Numbered from the stretch's first letter, positions 43,459-52,971 are shown. The stretch is 64,000 bases of DNA from Mogibacterium sp. (GCA_017405845.1 JAFQZQ010000040.1:1-64000); one strand, 5' to 3'. The notes: generated by a model not told the origin, from the letters alone. Numbers and translations are program-made.

Positions 43459-44769
43459 TTATTTAGCAATGTAACGGGACTCGATGTAGTATCTCTTCTC
43501 GTTTGCTTCGCCCATCGAGAATGTCTTTCTAGGAAGTGCTCCGTCTGCTGCAACAGCAGGGAAGAGCATGAACTTATCCATCGGCGGAAGCATGAATCCT
43601 GCATTGCCGTCTCTTACAGACAGCTTCTCAACAGCCGCTGTGCCGTGAATATAGTCGATATCACAGACTTTTTCCTCCTTGACCATAATATCAAGGGCTG
43701 TCTGCAGTGCGCCTACCTCAAGCTTGTTTTCAGGCTGCTCGATGATGATCTTGCCTCTCTGAGCGCCGGTGATGTAAGGAATCTCAAATGCGCCTTCAGG
43801 TACTGCTGCATCAGCGTCAGCGAGATATGCTTTGCCGTTGAGCTTGTTAAGATGCTCGAGAAGATGATTTACGAGATCCATTCCGGACTGACCCTGGTTT
43901 GCGAAAATGACTCTGTGAATAGGCTCGAACACGATGCCGTCATCGTGGATGTTTTCGATCTCGCAGAGAGCGTATCTTGCCGGATGAACTTCGATCTCTT
44001 CAGGTGTAAGTGTCTTCTTGATGTTTTCCCATGCTGTCTTAGCTGTAGCGAGGGAGTGGTTTCCGTCTCCCATAGCCTGGAAGATGACATGGCCGGCGCC
44101 GTATTTCTCTTCAGCCTTATCGTAAAGTACCGAGAGAGCTTCCTTTGCGCCTTCGAGGTTTTTCTCTTCGATGAACGAACCTGTAATGTGTCCGCCGTCC
44201 ATCATGAGGTCTGTGTCATAGATGACTTCCTTTGGTGCATCTACGAGAGGCTCGATAACTGTCTTTTCAGGGTCATCGATCAGGATGAGGATATGTGGCA
44301 TTTCGATAGGTGCGTCTCCTCTGATTCTCAGACGAGGCGGTATACGCTCTACTACTGTGCCTTCTGTAGCTCTTGTGAGTGAATTTGAACCCTTGCTGAA
44401 GTCATATGCTTCGAGGTCTGTTGCAATCACGAGACCAAGGCGGGAACGTCCTTCAGCTGTTCTCTTGATAAGCATGCAGCCCGGAGCCATCTTTCTGAGA
44501 GTTCCGTCAGCGAGATACTTATCCATTGCAGCGCGGATATCCTTTATTCTTTCAGCTTCACCCGGCTTGTCGAGGTAAAGCTCCGGAAGCATCAGTCTGA
44601 GAGTCGATGGCGCGTCGCCTACGATCTCTTCGACCTTATCCCAGTACTCAGGCTCGGATGTGAACTGGTCGCAGGCTACTACAGCCCATTTGTAATAGTC
44701 TGTGCCTTCTTTTGGAAGCATGATCTCAGGAACATGCAGACCGAATTTGCTCCAATCATATTTTGCCAT
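43459..44769 (-). CDS. DUF1015 family protein
   Basis: A 436-residue soluble protein with the DUF1015 signatures: the N-terminal VPEIMLP and WAVVACDQFTS, the central HILILIDDPEKTVIEPL, and GDGNHSLATAK near 234-244. The family is widespread in anaerobes, often near serine or phosphohydrolase genes, and is without a firm biochemical role. It stands alone here, divergent from an aminotransferase gene. Its start is marked by TTGGAGGAA upstream. Confidence 0.85.
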   Translation of the reverse strand: MAKYDWSKFGLHVPEIMLPKEGTDYYKWAVVACDQFTSEPEYWDKVEEIVGDAPSTLRLMLPELYLDKPGEAERIKDIRAAMDKYLADGTLRKMAPGCMLIKRTAEGRSRLGLVIATDLEAYDFSKGSNSLTRATEGTVVERIPPRLRIRGDAPIEMPHILILIDDPEKTVIEPLVDAPKEVIYDTDLMMDGGHITGSFIEEKNLEGAKEALSVLYDKAEEKYGAGHVIFQAMGDGNHSLATAKTAWENIKKTLTPEEIEVHPARYALCEIENIHDDGIVFEPIHRVIFANQGQSGMDLVNHLLEHLNKLNGKAYLADADAAVPEGAFEIPYITGAQRGKIIIEQPENKLEVGALQTALDIMVKEEKVCDIDYIHGTAAVEKLSVRDGNAGFMLPPMDKFMLFPAVAADGALPRKTFSMGEANEKRYYIESRYIAK

Positions 44770-44965
44770 AGGTATTCCTCCAATTTTTGAAACAATAGGG
44801 TAATATACGCTTGCTGCACATGCTGCAAAGCGCTATTCTGATGAGTTAATTATCTGACAAAAAGTGATATATTGCAAGTTTATATGTGATACAATTAATA
44901 CAGTACAAGAGCGTTTTTACAATAAAATAATGCTTAAAAATAACTTTTGCTCAGGAGGTATACTA

Positions 44966-46162
44966 ATGATTTCCAAAGCAATGGAGCCTTTTCTTGCGGG
45001 CAGTTCGCAAATCAGAGCGATGTTCGAAGAGGGAAAGAAAATGGCTAAGGTTTATGGACCTGAAAACGTCTATGACTTCAGCATCGGTAATCCGGGACTG
45101 AAGCCGCCACAAGAGGTTTTCGACGCCATAGACGAGATCAACCATACACTCGACCCGCTCTTCGTTCATGGATATCCATCAAATGCGGGCTATGAGTCGA
45201 CAAGAAAGGCTATAGCTGACGATCTCAATGAGAGAGCAGGTGGTGATTACTTCGATCCGGATCATATAATCATGTCGTGCGGAGCTGCGTACTCCATCAA
45301 CATGATAAATAAATGCATCTTCGATCCCGGTGATAAGCTTGTGGTATTTGCTCCGTATTTTGTGGAGTACGGCAACTGGGCGCGTAACTGGGGCGCTGAT
45401 ACGATCGTTGTACCTGCAAATGAAGATCTCGACTTTGACCCTGACGCAGAGGCTCTCAGAGAGCTTCTCGTTCCGGAAGTTAAGGGCGTAATGCTCAATA
45501 ACCCTAACAACCCAACAGGCAAGATCTATTCCAGAAAAGCTCTTGATGCTGTTGCAGATGTACTGAGAGAAGCAGAGGAGAAGTTCGGCCACACGATCTA
45601 TCTTATCTGCGATGAGCCATACAGAGAACTGGTTTATAACGATGCTGAGGTACCGTTCCCGGGAGATTATTACGCTGATTCACTGATCGCTTACTCCTGG
45701 TCGAAATCACTGTCGATGCCGGGTGACCGTATCGGATATGTAGCTGTACCGAAGTGTGCTGAAGGGCATGAGGAACTCAGCCAGGCGTTAATTGTTGCCG
45801 GAAGAGTACTCGGAGGAACCAACGCACCGACCATCCAGGAACTCATAGTAGAGAGATGCCTTAAGGCAAGATCAGATCTCGATTACTATAAGAAAAATGC
45901 TAAAGACCTGTACGAAATAATTAACGAAGCAGGGCTCAAAGCACTTTATCCTCAGGGTGCATTTTACATGTGGATCAAGTCGCCGGTAGAGAACGAGCTG
46001 GAGTTTGTTAACGCAGCCAAGGAGGAGAGAATACTTATCACTCCGGGACGTGCATTTGCCGGACCGGGATGGGTGAGAGCTTCCTTCTGCGGAAAGAACG
46101 AGACCATACAGAGATCCAGAGAATCATGGATGAATCTCGGAAAGAAATTCGGACTGATTTAG
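44966..46162 (+). CDS. PLP-dependent aminotransferase, class I/II (paralog)
   Basis: Fold-type I aminotransferase of 398 residues with NNPNNPTGK, CDEPYRELVY and the Schiff-base Lys in SWSKSLSMPGDRIGY. It is a clear paralog of the minus-strand gene at 25513-26706; motif spacing and the DYSLGNP/DFSIGNPG start are shared. ATG 44966 has TCAGGAGG eight bases before it; a longer frame upstream is atypical. Substrate not determinable. A terminator follows. Confidence 0.86.
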   Translation: MISKAMEPFLAGSSQIRAMFEEGKKMAKVYGPENVYDFSIGNPGLKPPQEVFDAIDEINHTLDPLFVHGYPSNAGYESTRKAIADDLNERAGGDYFDPDHIIMSCGAAYSINMINKCIFDPGDKLVVFAPYFVEYGNWARNWGADTIVVPANEDLDFDPDAEALRELLVPEVKGVMLNNPNNPTGKIYSRKALDAVADVLREAEEKFGHTIYLICDEPYRELVYNDAEVPFPGDYYADSLIAYSWSKSLSMPGDRIGYVAVPKCAEGHEELSQALIVAGRVLGGTNAPTIQELIVERCLKARSDLDYYKKNAKDLYEIINEAGLKALYPQGAFYMWIKSPVENELEFVNAAKEERILITPGRAFAGPGWVRASFCGKNETIQRSRESWMNLGKKFGLI

Positions 46163-46186
46163 CAGCTCGGAAAAATGCAACAAAAT

Positions 46187-46210
46187 ACCGCCCTGCCGGG
46201 CGGTGTTTTA
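46187..46210. terminator. Terminator between aminotransferase and butyrate kinase
   Basis: ACCGCCC (46187-46193) pairs with GGGCGGT (46198-46204), then GTTTTATT. It serves the plus-strand gene and possibly also the convergent kinase gene. Confidence 0.75.
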
Positions 46211-46220
46211 TTGTCGCTAT

Positions 46221-47360
46221 TTAACGGGCAGGAGCGGTGCCTGGTTCGACTCCCGGATAGATGCGGATGCGGTCTTTGGCCGTAGCAGCTATTTCTCCGA
46301 AATCCTGAAGAACTTCTTCTCCTCTGAGAACTCTGAGGCAACCGGCTGCGAGCGCTTCCATCTCGTATTCACCTGCCATTACTTCGACAGGGCAGATGAA
46401 CTCAACATGCTCCTTGATGTAATCCGAAACATACTTGGAGTAGGAGATGCCGCCTGTCAGGATTATACGGTCAACTTTGCCGCTTACTGTTGCAGCGAGC
46501 TTTGCGATATCCTTGGCAACATTGAGGCACATAGCTTCATATACGATAGCAGCATAGCCGTCTCCGTCAGCAATCATCTTTTCTACAGTACGCGCATCAG
46601 CGGTACCGAGGTGAGCGATGAGGCCGCCCTTGCCGTGGAACAGCTTCATGGCTTCTTTATAGGAATACTTACCGCTGTAGCAGAGATCGACGAGACGCTT
46701 TGCGCTTACGCCGCCGCCTCTCTCCGGAGTGAAATTGCCTTCATCATCGTTGACGCTGTCGATATTGACTCCGTCCTTATAAAGTCTTACAGAACTTCCA
46801 CCGCCAAGGTGCGCAACTATGAAAGTGCACTCGTCAAACTTCTTTCCAAGCTTTTCCTCTGCGCACTTGATGGCCATGGCTCTTGTATTAAGAGTGTGGC
46901 CTACTGTGAAATGAGGAAGTTCAGGAACTCCGCTGACTCTTGCTACAGGCATCTTTTCATCTGTACCGATCGCATCGTAAATGCATACAGGGATGCCGAG
47001 CTCTTTGCTGAGGTCGAAGGCTATCATGCTTCCGATAAGGGAAGGGTGCTTTGCAAGATCTTCAGGTCTTGTGAGGAAGTCGATCATCGCCTGATCGATG
47101 CCGATGGCACCGTGAGGGCAAGGAACGATATTTCCACCTCTTGATACTGCGGCTGTCAGCGAGGAGATGCTCACTCCGTTTGCCTCAAGAGACTCTTTGA
47201 TCTTGTCATATCTGAACTCGTATTGCTCAGTAACGTCTCCGAATGGCGCGAGCTCTTCAGTTGAATGGCGGATGGTGTCGTTGAAAACTTCTTTGTCATC
47301 GTCATAAACTGCGATCTTGCTCGATGTAGAGCCAAGATTCATTACCAGAATTCTTTCCAT
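46221..47360 (-). CDS. buk: Butyrate kinase
   Basis: Acetokinase-family enzyme of 379 residues with NLGSTSSKIAVY at the N-terminus, HLGGGSSVRLYKDG, the FTPERGGG motif and ILTGGISYSKYV near the C-terminus. These fit butyrate kinase, which interconverts butyryl phosphate plus ADP and butyrate plus ATP. A branched-chain acid kinase is an alternative. Phosphotransbutyrylase (ptb), its usual neighbour, is absent; instead the uracil permease gene lies 16 bp upstream on the same strand. AGGAGG precedes the start. Confidence 0.87.
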   Translation of the reverse strand: MERILVMNLGSTSSKIAVYDDDKEVFNDTIRHSTEELAPFGDVTEQYEFRYDKIKESLEANGVSISSLTAAVSRGGNIVPCPHGAIGIDQAMIDFLTRPEDLAKHPSLIGSMIAFDLSKELGIPVCIYDAIGTDEKMPVARVSGVPELPHFTVGHTLNTRAMAIKCAEEKLGKKFDECTFIVAHLGGGSSVRLYKDGVNIDSVNDDEGNFTPERGGGVSAKRLVDLCYSGKYSYKEAMKLFHGKGGLIAHLGTADARTVEKMIADGDGYAAIVYEAMCLNVAKDIAKLAATVSGKVDRIILTGGISYSKYVSDYIKEHVEFICPVEVMAGEYEMEALAAGCLRVLRGEEVLQDFGEIAATAKDRIRIYPGVEPGTAPAR

Positions 47361-47376
47361 GAATTTCCTCCTGTTG

Positions 47377-48708
47377 TTATCTTGTTGATGCGAACGTCTT
47401 GAGTTTCTCCTGATCTTCTTCTACTTCATCATACTCATTGGTGAGTTTGTATTTGTCGAGCAGGTACATGATGAGTCCGAGCAGCATGCCTACTACGGCA
47501 GCAAGGCTCATTCCCTTAAGCTGAACCTGTCCGAGATTGATTGCGATACCCGAGAGACCTACTACGAATACTACTGAAGTCATCGCGAGGTTGCGTGCTT
47601 TTGAATAATCGATCTTGGAGTCAACCATCAGTCTGATTCCGGATGCTCCGATCATTCCGTAGAGCAGGAAGCTCACGCCGCCCATGACAGGTCCGGGAAT
47701 AGTCTGGATAAGAGCCGAAGCCTTGCCGATGAACGAGAGGAAGATCGAGAATACAGCAGCTCCTCCGATTACCCATACGCTGTAAACCTTTGTGATGGCC
47801 ATTACGCCGATGTTCTCACCGTATGTGGTGGTAGGGCAGGATCCGCAGAATCCGGAGAGTGCTGTGGAGAATCCGTCAGCAAACATCGATCTGTGAAGTC
47901 CCGGATCTTTAAGAAGATCTTTGCCTACGACCTCAGATGTGACAACCTGGTGTCCGATGTGCTCGGAAACGACTACCAGCGTTGCCGGGATAATGACTGC
48001 AATCGCCTGTGCGCTCCATTTAGGTGTCTGGAAGGCAGGGAGTTCGAATAAGCTTGCGTCTCCAACCGAGCTGAAGTCTACAAGCCCGAAAATGAGAGCC
48101 AGCACATATCCTGAAATGATAGCGATCAGGATTGCGATAGCGCTCGCGAATCCTCTGTAGAGAACTCCGCCGAATATGGCCAAAAGCAGTGTTACCAGGA
48201 ATACGATAAGTACTTTAGGATCAATATTCTGTACCATTGCCATGTTTTCATCGAGAAGGCCGGCTGTCTGTGCAGCACTTCCGGCAAGCTCGAGACCGAT
48301 CAGGGCTACAATAGGGCCCATCGCAGCAGGCGGAAGGACGGCGTCGATCCATCTTGTTCCTACAAGTTTGATGATACCCGCTACACAGCACATCAGGAGA
48401 CCCGTGACGACGAATCCGCCGAGTGCATATCTGTAGCCGAGATCAGGCTGTGCGATGACTATAAGAGCCGGCGAAATGAATGCAAATGATGAACCGAGGT
48501 ATGCAGGTGCTCCTCCCTTTGTTACAAAAATAAAGATAAGTGTTCCGATGCCATTCATGAGCAGGGCGATGGAAGGACTTATCCCGAGAATGTAAGGAAC
48601 GAGAACTGAAGCACTGAACATTGCAAATGTGTGCTGGATGGAGAGAGGAATACCTTTGCTAAGAGGCACCTTCTCCTGGATCTGGATGATCTGTCTTGTT
48701 TTAGCCAT
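47377..48708 (-). CDS. uraA: Uracil permease (NCS2 family, UraA type)
   Basis: Membrane symporter of 443 residues with about 14 helices. UraA motifs: LSIQHTFAMFSASVLVP at the N-terminus, PAYLGSSFAFISP, SEHIGHQV (Glu for substrate binding) and the CPTTTYGENIGVMA loop. Start at 48708 gives the standard MAKTRQIIQIQEK N-terminus; the longer frame runs into the promoter. It is followed by butyrate kinase on the same transcript. No PyrR-type attenuator was recognised in the 42-base leader. Confidence 0.9.
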   Translation of the reverse strand: MAKTRQIIQIQEKVPLSKGIPLSIQHTFAMFSASVLVPYILGISPSIALLMNGIGTLIFIFVTKGGAPAYLGSSFAFISPALIVIAQPDLGYRYALGGFVVTGLLMCCVAGIIKLVGTRWIDAVLPPAAMGPIVALIGLELAGSAAQTAGLLDENMAMVQNIDPKVLIVFLVTLLLAIFGGVLYRGFASAIAILIAIISGYVLALIFGLVDFSSVGDASLFELPAFQTPKWSAQAIAVIIPATLVVVSEHIGHQVVTSEVVGKDLLKDPGLHRSMFADGFSTALSGFCGSCPTTTYGENIGVMAITKVYSVWVIGGAAVFSIFLSFIGKASALIQTIPGPVMGGVSFLLYGMIGASGIRLMVDSKIDYSKARNLAMTSVVFVVGLSGIAINLGQVQLKGMSLAAVVGMLLGLIMYLLDKYKLTNEYDEVEEDQEKLKTFASTR

Positions 48709-48756
48709 AAATGTCTCTCTTTCGTTAGATCTCTTTTCTGTTAAAATATCACGACA

Positions 48757-48785
48757 ATTATACTGATGCATTTGTGGCTTAACAA
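48757..48785 (-). promoter_or_regulatory. Sigma-A promoter for uraA-buk
   Basis: On the minus strand TTGTTA (48785-48780), 17-bp spacer, TATAAT (48762-48757). Confidence 0.8.
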
Positions 48786-48804
48786 TAGTTAATAATACAG
48801 TATC

Positions 48805-48834
48805 TTGTATTAAAAAAAGAAAAAAGATGATAAT
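48805..48834 (+). promoter_or_regulatory. Possible promoter for selD
   Basis: TTGTAT (48805-48810), 18-bp spacer, GATAAT (48829-48834). A start site near 48841 would leave only a few bases before the selD ATG. Confidence 0.4.
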
Positions 48835-48845
48835 ATTAAACATAT

Positions 48846-50009
48846 ATGGGAAACAAAATAGACGATAAAATTTTACAGGAAGCAAAGGAAAAACTTGCTT
48901 GTCACATAGAGCCTCCTAAACCAAAGGCTCCCGATTTTGTTGACTCTACGGGCAAGGTTCTTCTTACGCAGATGACAAGTGCAGGCGGTTGAGGCGCCAA
49001 AATAGGGCCGGGAGTCCTATCAAACATTCTGGCGGGTCTGCCTAAGATAAGTGACCCGCGTATTCTGGTTGGCTTTGAGAGCAGCGATGATGCCTGCGTT
49101 TATAAGCTTACCGACGATATCGCGATAATCAACACTGTGGATTTCTTTCCTCCAATAGTGGATGATCCTTACATGTTCGGACAGATTGCTGCTGCCAACG
49201 CCCTCAGCGATGTTTACGCGATGGGAGGACAGCCAAAACTGGCAATGAATCTGCTGACATTCCCTAACGGAAAGCTGCCGCTCGATGCGGTAAAGGGGAT
49301 ACTTGAAGGCGGAAACGACAAGGTCTGTGAAGCCGGTGCTACGATAGTAGGCGGTCACAGCATAGACGATAAGGAACCGAAGTACGGTCTGTCCATTACG
49401 GGCTTTGCTCATCCGGATGACATACTCAGCAACAGCGCGTGTGCCGGCGATCTGCTGGTAATAACCAAGAAAATCGGAACAGGCGTGCTTACTACTGCTG
49501 CAAAGGTCGATCTGCTCACGGAAGAGGAGAATGTGGAAATAGAGGCGACGATGGCCTTCCTCAATAAATATGCCTGGGAGGCTATGCAGGGAGTCAAGGT
49601 CGACGGATGTACCGACATAACCGGATTCGGCCTTATGGGACACGCGGCAGAGATGGCCAGGGCAGGTGGCGTAACACTTGAGCTCTACAGCCATAAGGTG
49701 CCTATATTCCCAAGAGCGTTGGAGATGGCAACGATGGGTATCATACCTGCCGGCGCATACCGCAACATGGATTATGTTGGAGCCGAGGTAATGGAATTCC
49801 TTTCGAAAGATCCTAACAGAGACGCAGACCTGAGAGCCCGTATTGATTGTCTCTATGATCCGCAGTCATCAGGAGGCCTTCTCATAGCAGCTAAAGAAAG
49901 CGAGATGCCAAGACTTATAGAACAGCTGGGCGAGAGGGGATGCGAGACTGAAATCATCGGTTGCTTCAAGCCGGGCAACGGCAGATATTCTGTAGAGATA
50001 CACGACTGA
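48846..50009 (+). CDS. selD: Selenide, water dikinase SelD, selenocysteine-containing
   Basis: Makes selenophosphate from selenide and ATP, the selenium donor for selenocysteine and selenouridine. The frame from ATG 48846 contains an in-frame TGA at 48990-48992 (codon 49), in the context AGG-U-GAKIGPG. This is the position of catalytic Cys17 in E. coli SelD, so TGA most likely encodes selenocysteine. With it read through, the protein has 387 residues and all family motifs: Lys two residues after Sec, ESSDDACVY, NALSDVYAMGG, GGHSIDDKEPKYG and DPQSSGG. A SECIS-like hairpin follows the TGA. No Shine-Dalgarno sequence is visible before the ATG. Convergent with a LysR gene. Confidence 0.93.
48990..49020 (+). 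promoter_or_regulatory. Selenocysteine codon and bacterial SECIS hairpin
   Basis: TGA at 48990-48992, then a stem ATAGGG (49002-49007)/TCCTAT (49015-49020; one G-U pair) with a seven-base G-containing loop, CCGGGAG. A short stem-loop about 10 bases after UGA is what SelB needs in bacteria. Confidence 0.85.
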
Positions 50010-50023
50010 TCAATAAATAAAAG

Positions 50024-50056
50024 AACGGTGTTCCCTTTTGCGGAACACCGTTTTTA
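50024..50056. terminator. Terminator between selD and the LysR gene
   Basis: AACGGTGTTCC (50024-50034) pairs with GGAACACCGTT (50042-50052), then TTT. Serves the convergent pair. Confidence 0.85.
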
Positions 50057-50076
50057 GTGCTTGTTGTTTCTGCTTG

Positions 50077-50964
50077 CTATTTGCTCTTTACCTGCGACTT
50101 TACGTATAAGCTGAAAGCTTCAGCAGCAGGGGAGAACGATGTGCTCTTCAGATTGATCATGTAGAAGACGCGGTCCTCGTTGAAATCCTTTATATCAGCG
50201 ACTTTGACTCTTCCACTGAGGGATGATGCTACCTTTTCAGAGATAATGGCAACACCCAATCCGACCTCGACCGAGCGAATCATGGTATCCATGTCATCTA
50301 CAAGAGCAGCTACATCGAAATCTTCTTTTTCGTAACCGGATTTGAGAGCTGACTGTTCAAATGCTCTGCGCGTAGCTGAGCCTGTCTCGCGCCATATGAA
50401 CGGATATGAAATCGCATCGGCAAGAGTTATGATGGATGGGATGTCATAATCGACAGGTGCGATGAGAACCGCCTTGTCCACTGCGATCTTTGTGCACTCA
50501 ATTGAAGATGACGCGACCTTTTCACCTATGAATCCTATTTCACCTCTGCGCTCGGCAATATTGTCGATGACAGTCTGTGTGTCCGATACGGAAACATAGT
50601 ACTGTATTCCGGAGTGGCTCTTGCGGAACCCCGCTAAAAAATCAGGCAGGAAGGTGACACTTGGGATCGAAGAGGTCTGAATCTCAAGTATTCCACCCAG
50701 ATCCTCATCGTTGTCGTTAAGCGCATCAAAAGCCTGAGCACGCGCGTTGATCATCTCAACGGCATATTTATAGAACTTGCTGCCCTGCGGAGTCATCTCA
50801 ACAACTCTGCTCTTACGGTCGAGCAGTTTTACTCCGAGCTCTTTCTCAAGATTACGAATGTGCGTACTGATAGTGGGCTGTGTAAAGAATGTCGCGTCTG
50901 CGGCTTTACTGAAGCTTTTATATCTCACAACATTGACAAAAGCTTCTATCTGTTTGAAATCCAT
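50077..50964 (-). CDS. LysR family transcriptional regulator
   Basis: The 295-residue protein has an N-terminal winged helix-turn-helix (FVNVVRYKSFSKAADATFF, then QPTISTHIRNLEKELG) and a periplasmic-binding-like effector domain from about 90 onward. It resembles the selenium-metabolism/CysL-like regulators often next to selD in Clostridia, though that is by context. It lies between selD and the aspartate-family genes; its target is not evident, and it is the last gene of a minus-strand group with the ACT-domain gene and thrC. Confidence 0.88.
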   Translation of the reverse strand: MDFKQIEAFVNVVRYKSFSKAADATFFTQPTISTHIRNLEKELGVKLLDRKSRVVEMTPQGSKFYKYAVEMINARAQAFDALNDNDEDLGGILEIQTSSIPSVTFLPDFLAGFRKSHSGIQYYVSVSDTQTVIDNIAERRGEIGFIGEKVASSSIECTKIAVDKAVLIAPVDYDIPSIITLADAISYPFIWRETGSATRRAFEQSALKSGYEKEDFDVAALVDDMDTMIRSVEVGLGVAIISEKVASSLSGRVKVADIKDFNEDRVFYMINLKSTSFSPAAEAFSLYVKSQVKSK

Positions 50965-50972
50965 TTATCCTC

Positions 50973-51410
50973 CTAATCCATGCCAAGCAGCTGAACTCTT
51001 GAAAGTCCGGCTACTCCGGCTATTTCTCTCAACAGGCTGTCGAGACTTCCGGCATCCTCTCCAAGCTCAAGCGTGATGACCACATTAGCTCTGGAGTCTA
51101 CGGGAGGATTCTGGGTTATAGTCCAAACACTGTAACCATAGCGTGAGATGATGTTCAGTACAGCAGAAAGAGTACCTACGCTGTGGCGCATCATCATCGA
51201 AATGATGGCGTGCCGGCCCATGGAGACTGTGCTTATGTCCCGGACCATATCGCGGTACTTATAAAAAGTGCTTCGCGAGATACCGACCATTTTTACGGCC
51301 TCGCTAACATCAGCGGCCTTTCCCTCATCCAGCAGTTCTTTGGCGAGGGCGACCTTCTCACAATATGAAGGCAGAAGAGCCTTGTCTACGATTAAGTATT
51401 TACCTTCCAT
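50973..51410 (-). CDS. ACT domain-containing protein (UPF0735/PheB type)
   Basis: The 145-residue protein has an N-terminal helix-turn-helix-like part (VSEAVKMVGISRSTFYKYRD near 40-59) and a C-terminal ACT domain (about 70-142: MMRHSVGTLSAVLNIISRYG). This matches the PheB/UPF0735 family, thought to sense amino acids. It is directly downstream of thrC (6 bp) and upstream of the LysR gene (8 bp), and so probably senses threonine or a related amino acid; this is inference. Confidence 0.87.
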   Translation of the reverse strand: MEGKYLIVDKALLPSYCEKVALAKELLDEGKAADVSEAVKMVGISRSTFYKYRDMVRDISTVSMGRHAIISMMMRHSVGTLSAVLNIISRYGYSVWTITQNPPVDSRANVVITLELGEDAGSLDSLLREIAGVAGLSRVQLLGMD

Positions 51411-51416
51411 ATAATG

Positions 51417-52898
51417 TTAGTCCCTTGCATTACTCTTTTCAATAACGTACGCCTTCATATCGGATATTTCGATAACGTCGTTATGAATTATAGGCTTTTT
51501 AAATATTCCTGCCAGCCCTGAAGGAATCTCTGCACCGGTAATTTCATGGCATTTGTTCATATTGCCTTCATCGCTGCCGGTAAGCTCTTCTCCCAATGCT
51601 TCAAGTACTGCAGCTGAGAATTTGTAAGGGGAGGCAGTAGAGAGGACTACTGACGCAGCCGCATCGCTTCCTGCTATGTATTTCTCCATGCATGCCCATG
51701 CTATTGAAGTGTGCGTATCCATCAGATACTTGTCTGACTCGAATACATCCCTTATGGCCGCAGCGCCTTCAGCATCATCAGAGAATACACCGGTGAATAC
51801 CTTCTGTATCTCGGACAGCTCGTCATCTGTTATCTGATACTCGCCTTCCTTCTCGAGCTGCTTCATGTACTCGACTGTGTGTTCAGGCCCGCATATGTAC
51901 CAGAGAAGGCGCTCGAGATTGCTGGAAACAAGAATATCCATGGAAGGTGAGGTGGTCTTGTAGAAATCGCGCTTTCTGTCGTAGTGTCCGGTCAGGAGGA
52001 ACTCCGTGAGAACGTCGTTCTTGTTGGATGCACAGATGAGTCTGCCGATAGGGAGTCCCATTTTGAGAGCAAACCATCCGGCCATGATGTCACCGAAGTT
52101 TCCTGTAGGCACTACAAAGTCCACCTTGTCTCCGTCTGCTATGACACCGGCTTCAAGAAGCTGTGCATATGCCGAAAAGTAATAGACGACCTGAGGAACA
52201 AGTCTTCCGATATTTATGGAGTTTGCACTCGAGAGCGACACGCCTTTTACAGGCTTAGGGATCTCTCTGAAGAGGCGTTTTACGCCTGTCTGTGCATCGT
52301 CAAAATTACCGCGTATAGCGCAGGCTGTTACGTTTGGACTTGCAGGAGTCACCATCTGCAGTTTCTGGGTATCGGAAACTCCGCCATAAGGGTAGAAGAC
52401 GATGATACCTGTGCCCGGTACATCGCTGAATCCCTGTATAGCCGCGCTTCCGGTGTCGCCTGATGTTGCAGTCAGTATCATGATGTCATCGGTGAAATCG
52501 TTCATGCTGCGAGCTGCGCTCATGAGATTAGGAAGAGCAGAGAGGGCAACGTCCTTGAATGCCGATGTCGGCCCATGGTAGAGCTCCAGCACGTAAGCTT
52601 CGGACTTGCTGCTTTGTGCCTTAACCACAGGAGTAATCTTGTCACACGAAAACTTATTCTTATAACTTCTTTCGACCAGCTCATCGATCAGCTCTTCGCC
52701 ATAGTCGTCGAAGAAGATGTTCCACACAGCCTTTGCCATGCTTTTGAAATTGCCCTTGATGATGTCGTGGTAATCTGCCTTTATCAGATCAAGATCTGCC
52801 GGAACATAAAGGCCGCCGCTTTCAGCCTGGCCGTCGAGAATAGCCTTGCTTGAGCTTACTCTGATGGATGGGTTCCTTGTACTTACATATTCAATCAT
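51417..52898 (-). CDS. thrC: Threonine synthase
   Basis: PLP enzyme that converts O-phosphohomoserine to threonine. The 493-residue protein is of the long fungal/E. coli type: GPTSAFKDVAL (PLP Lys), the phosphate-binding TATSGDTGSAAI, VPTGNFGDIMAG, and SSNLERLLWY. It is divergent from hom-lysC-asd, which supply homoserine; homoserine kinase is not in the window. The gene has its own promoter (52972-53000) and starts an operon with the ACT-domain and LysR genes. Confidence 0.95.
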   Translation of the reverse strand: MIEYVSTRNPSIRVSSSKAILDGQAESGGLYVPADLDLIKADYHDIIKGNFKSMAKAVWNIFFDDYGEELIDELVERSYKNKFSCDKITPVVKAQSSKSEAYVLELYHGPTSAFKDVALSALPNLMSAARSMNDFTDDIMILTATSGDTGSAAIQGFSDVPGTGIIVFYPYGGVSDTQKLQMVTPASPNVTACAIRGNFDDAQTGVKRLFREIPKPVKGVSLSSANSINIGRLVPQVVYYFSAYAQLLEAGVIADGDKVDFVVPTGNFGDIMAGWFALKMGLPIGRLICASNKNDVLTEFLLTGHYDRKRDFYKTTSPSMDILVSSNLERLLWYICGPEHTVEYMKQLEKEGEYQITDDELSEIQKVFTGVFSDDAEGAAAIRDVFESDKYLMDTHTSIAWACMEKYIAGSDAAASVVLSTASPYKFSAAVLEALGEELTGSDEGNMNKCHEITGAEIPSGLAGIFKKPIIHNDVIEISDMKAYVIEKSNARD

Positions 52899-52971
52899 TT
52901 TTATCGCCTTTCACATGAGAGACGCCTAAACGTCTGTACTGTTAACTGGTTATTGAATTAAGACATGGATT

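Noticed and set aside
48990..48992. In-frame TGA in selD as nonsense mutation or pseudogene
   Set aside because: It is at the known Sec position, followed by a SECIS-type hairpin, and the rest of the enzyme is intact.
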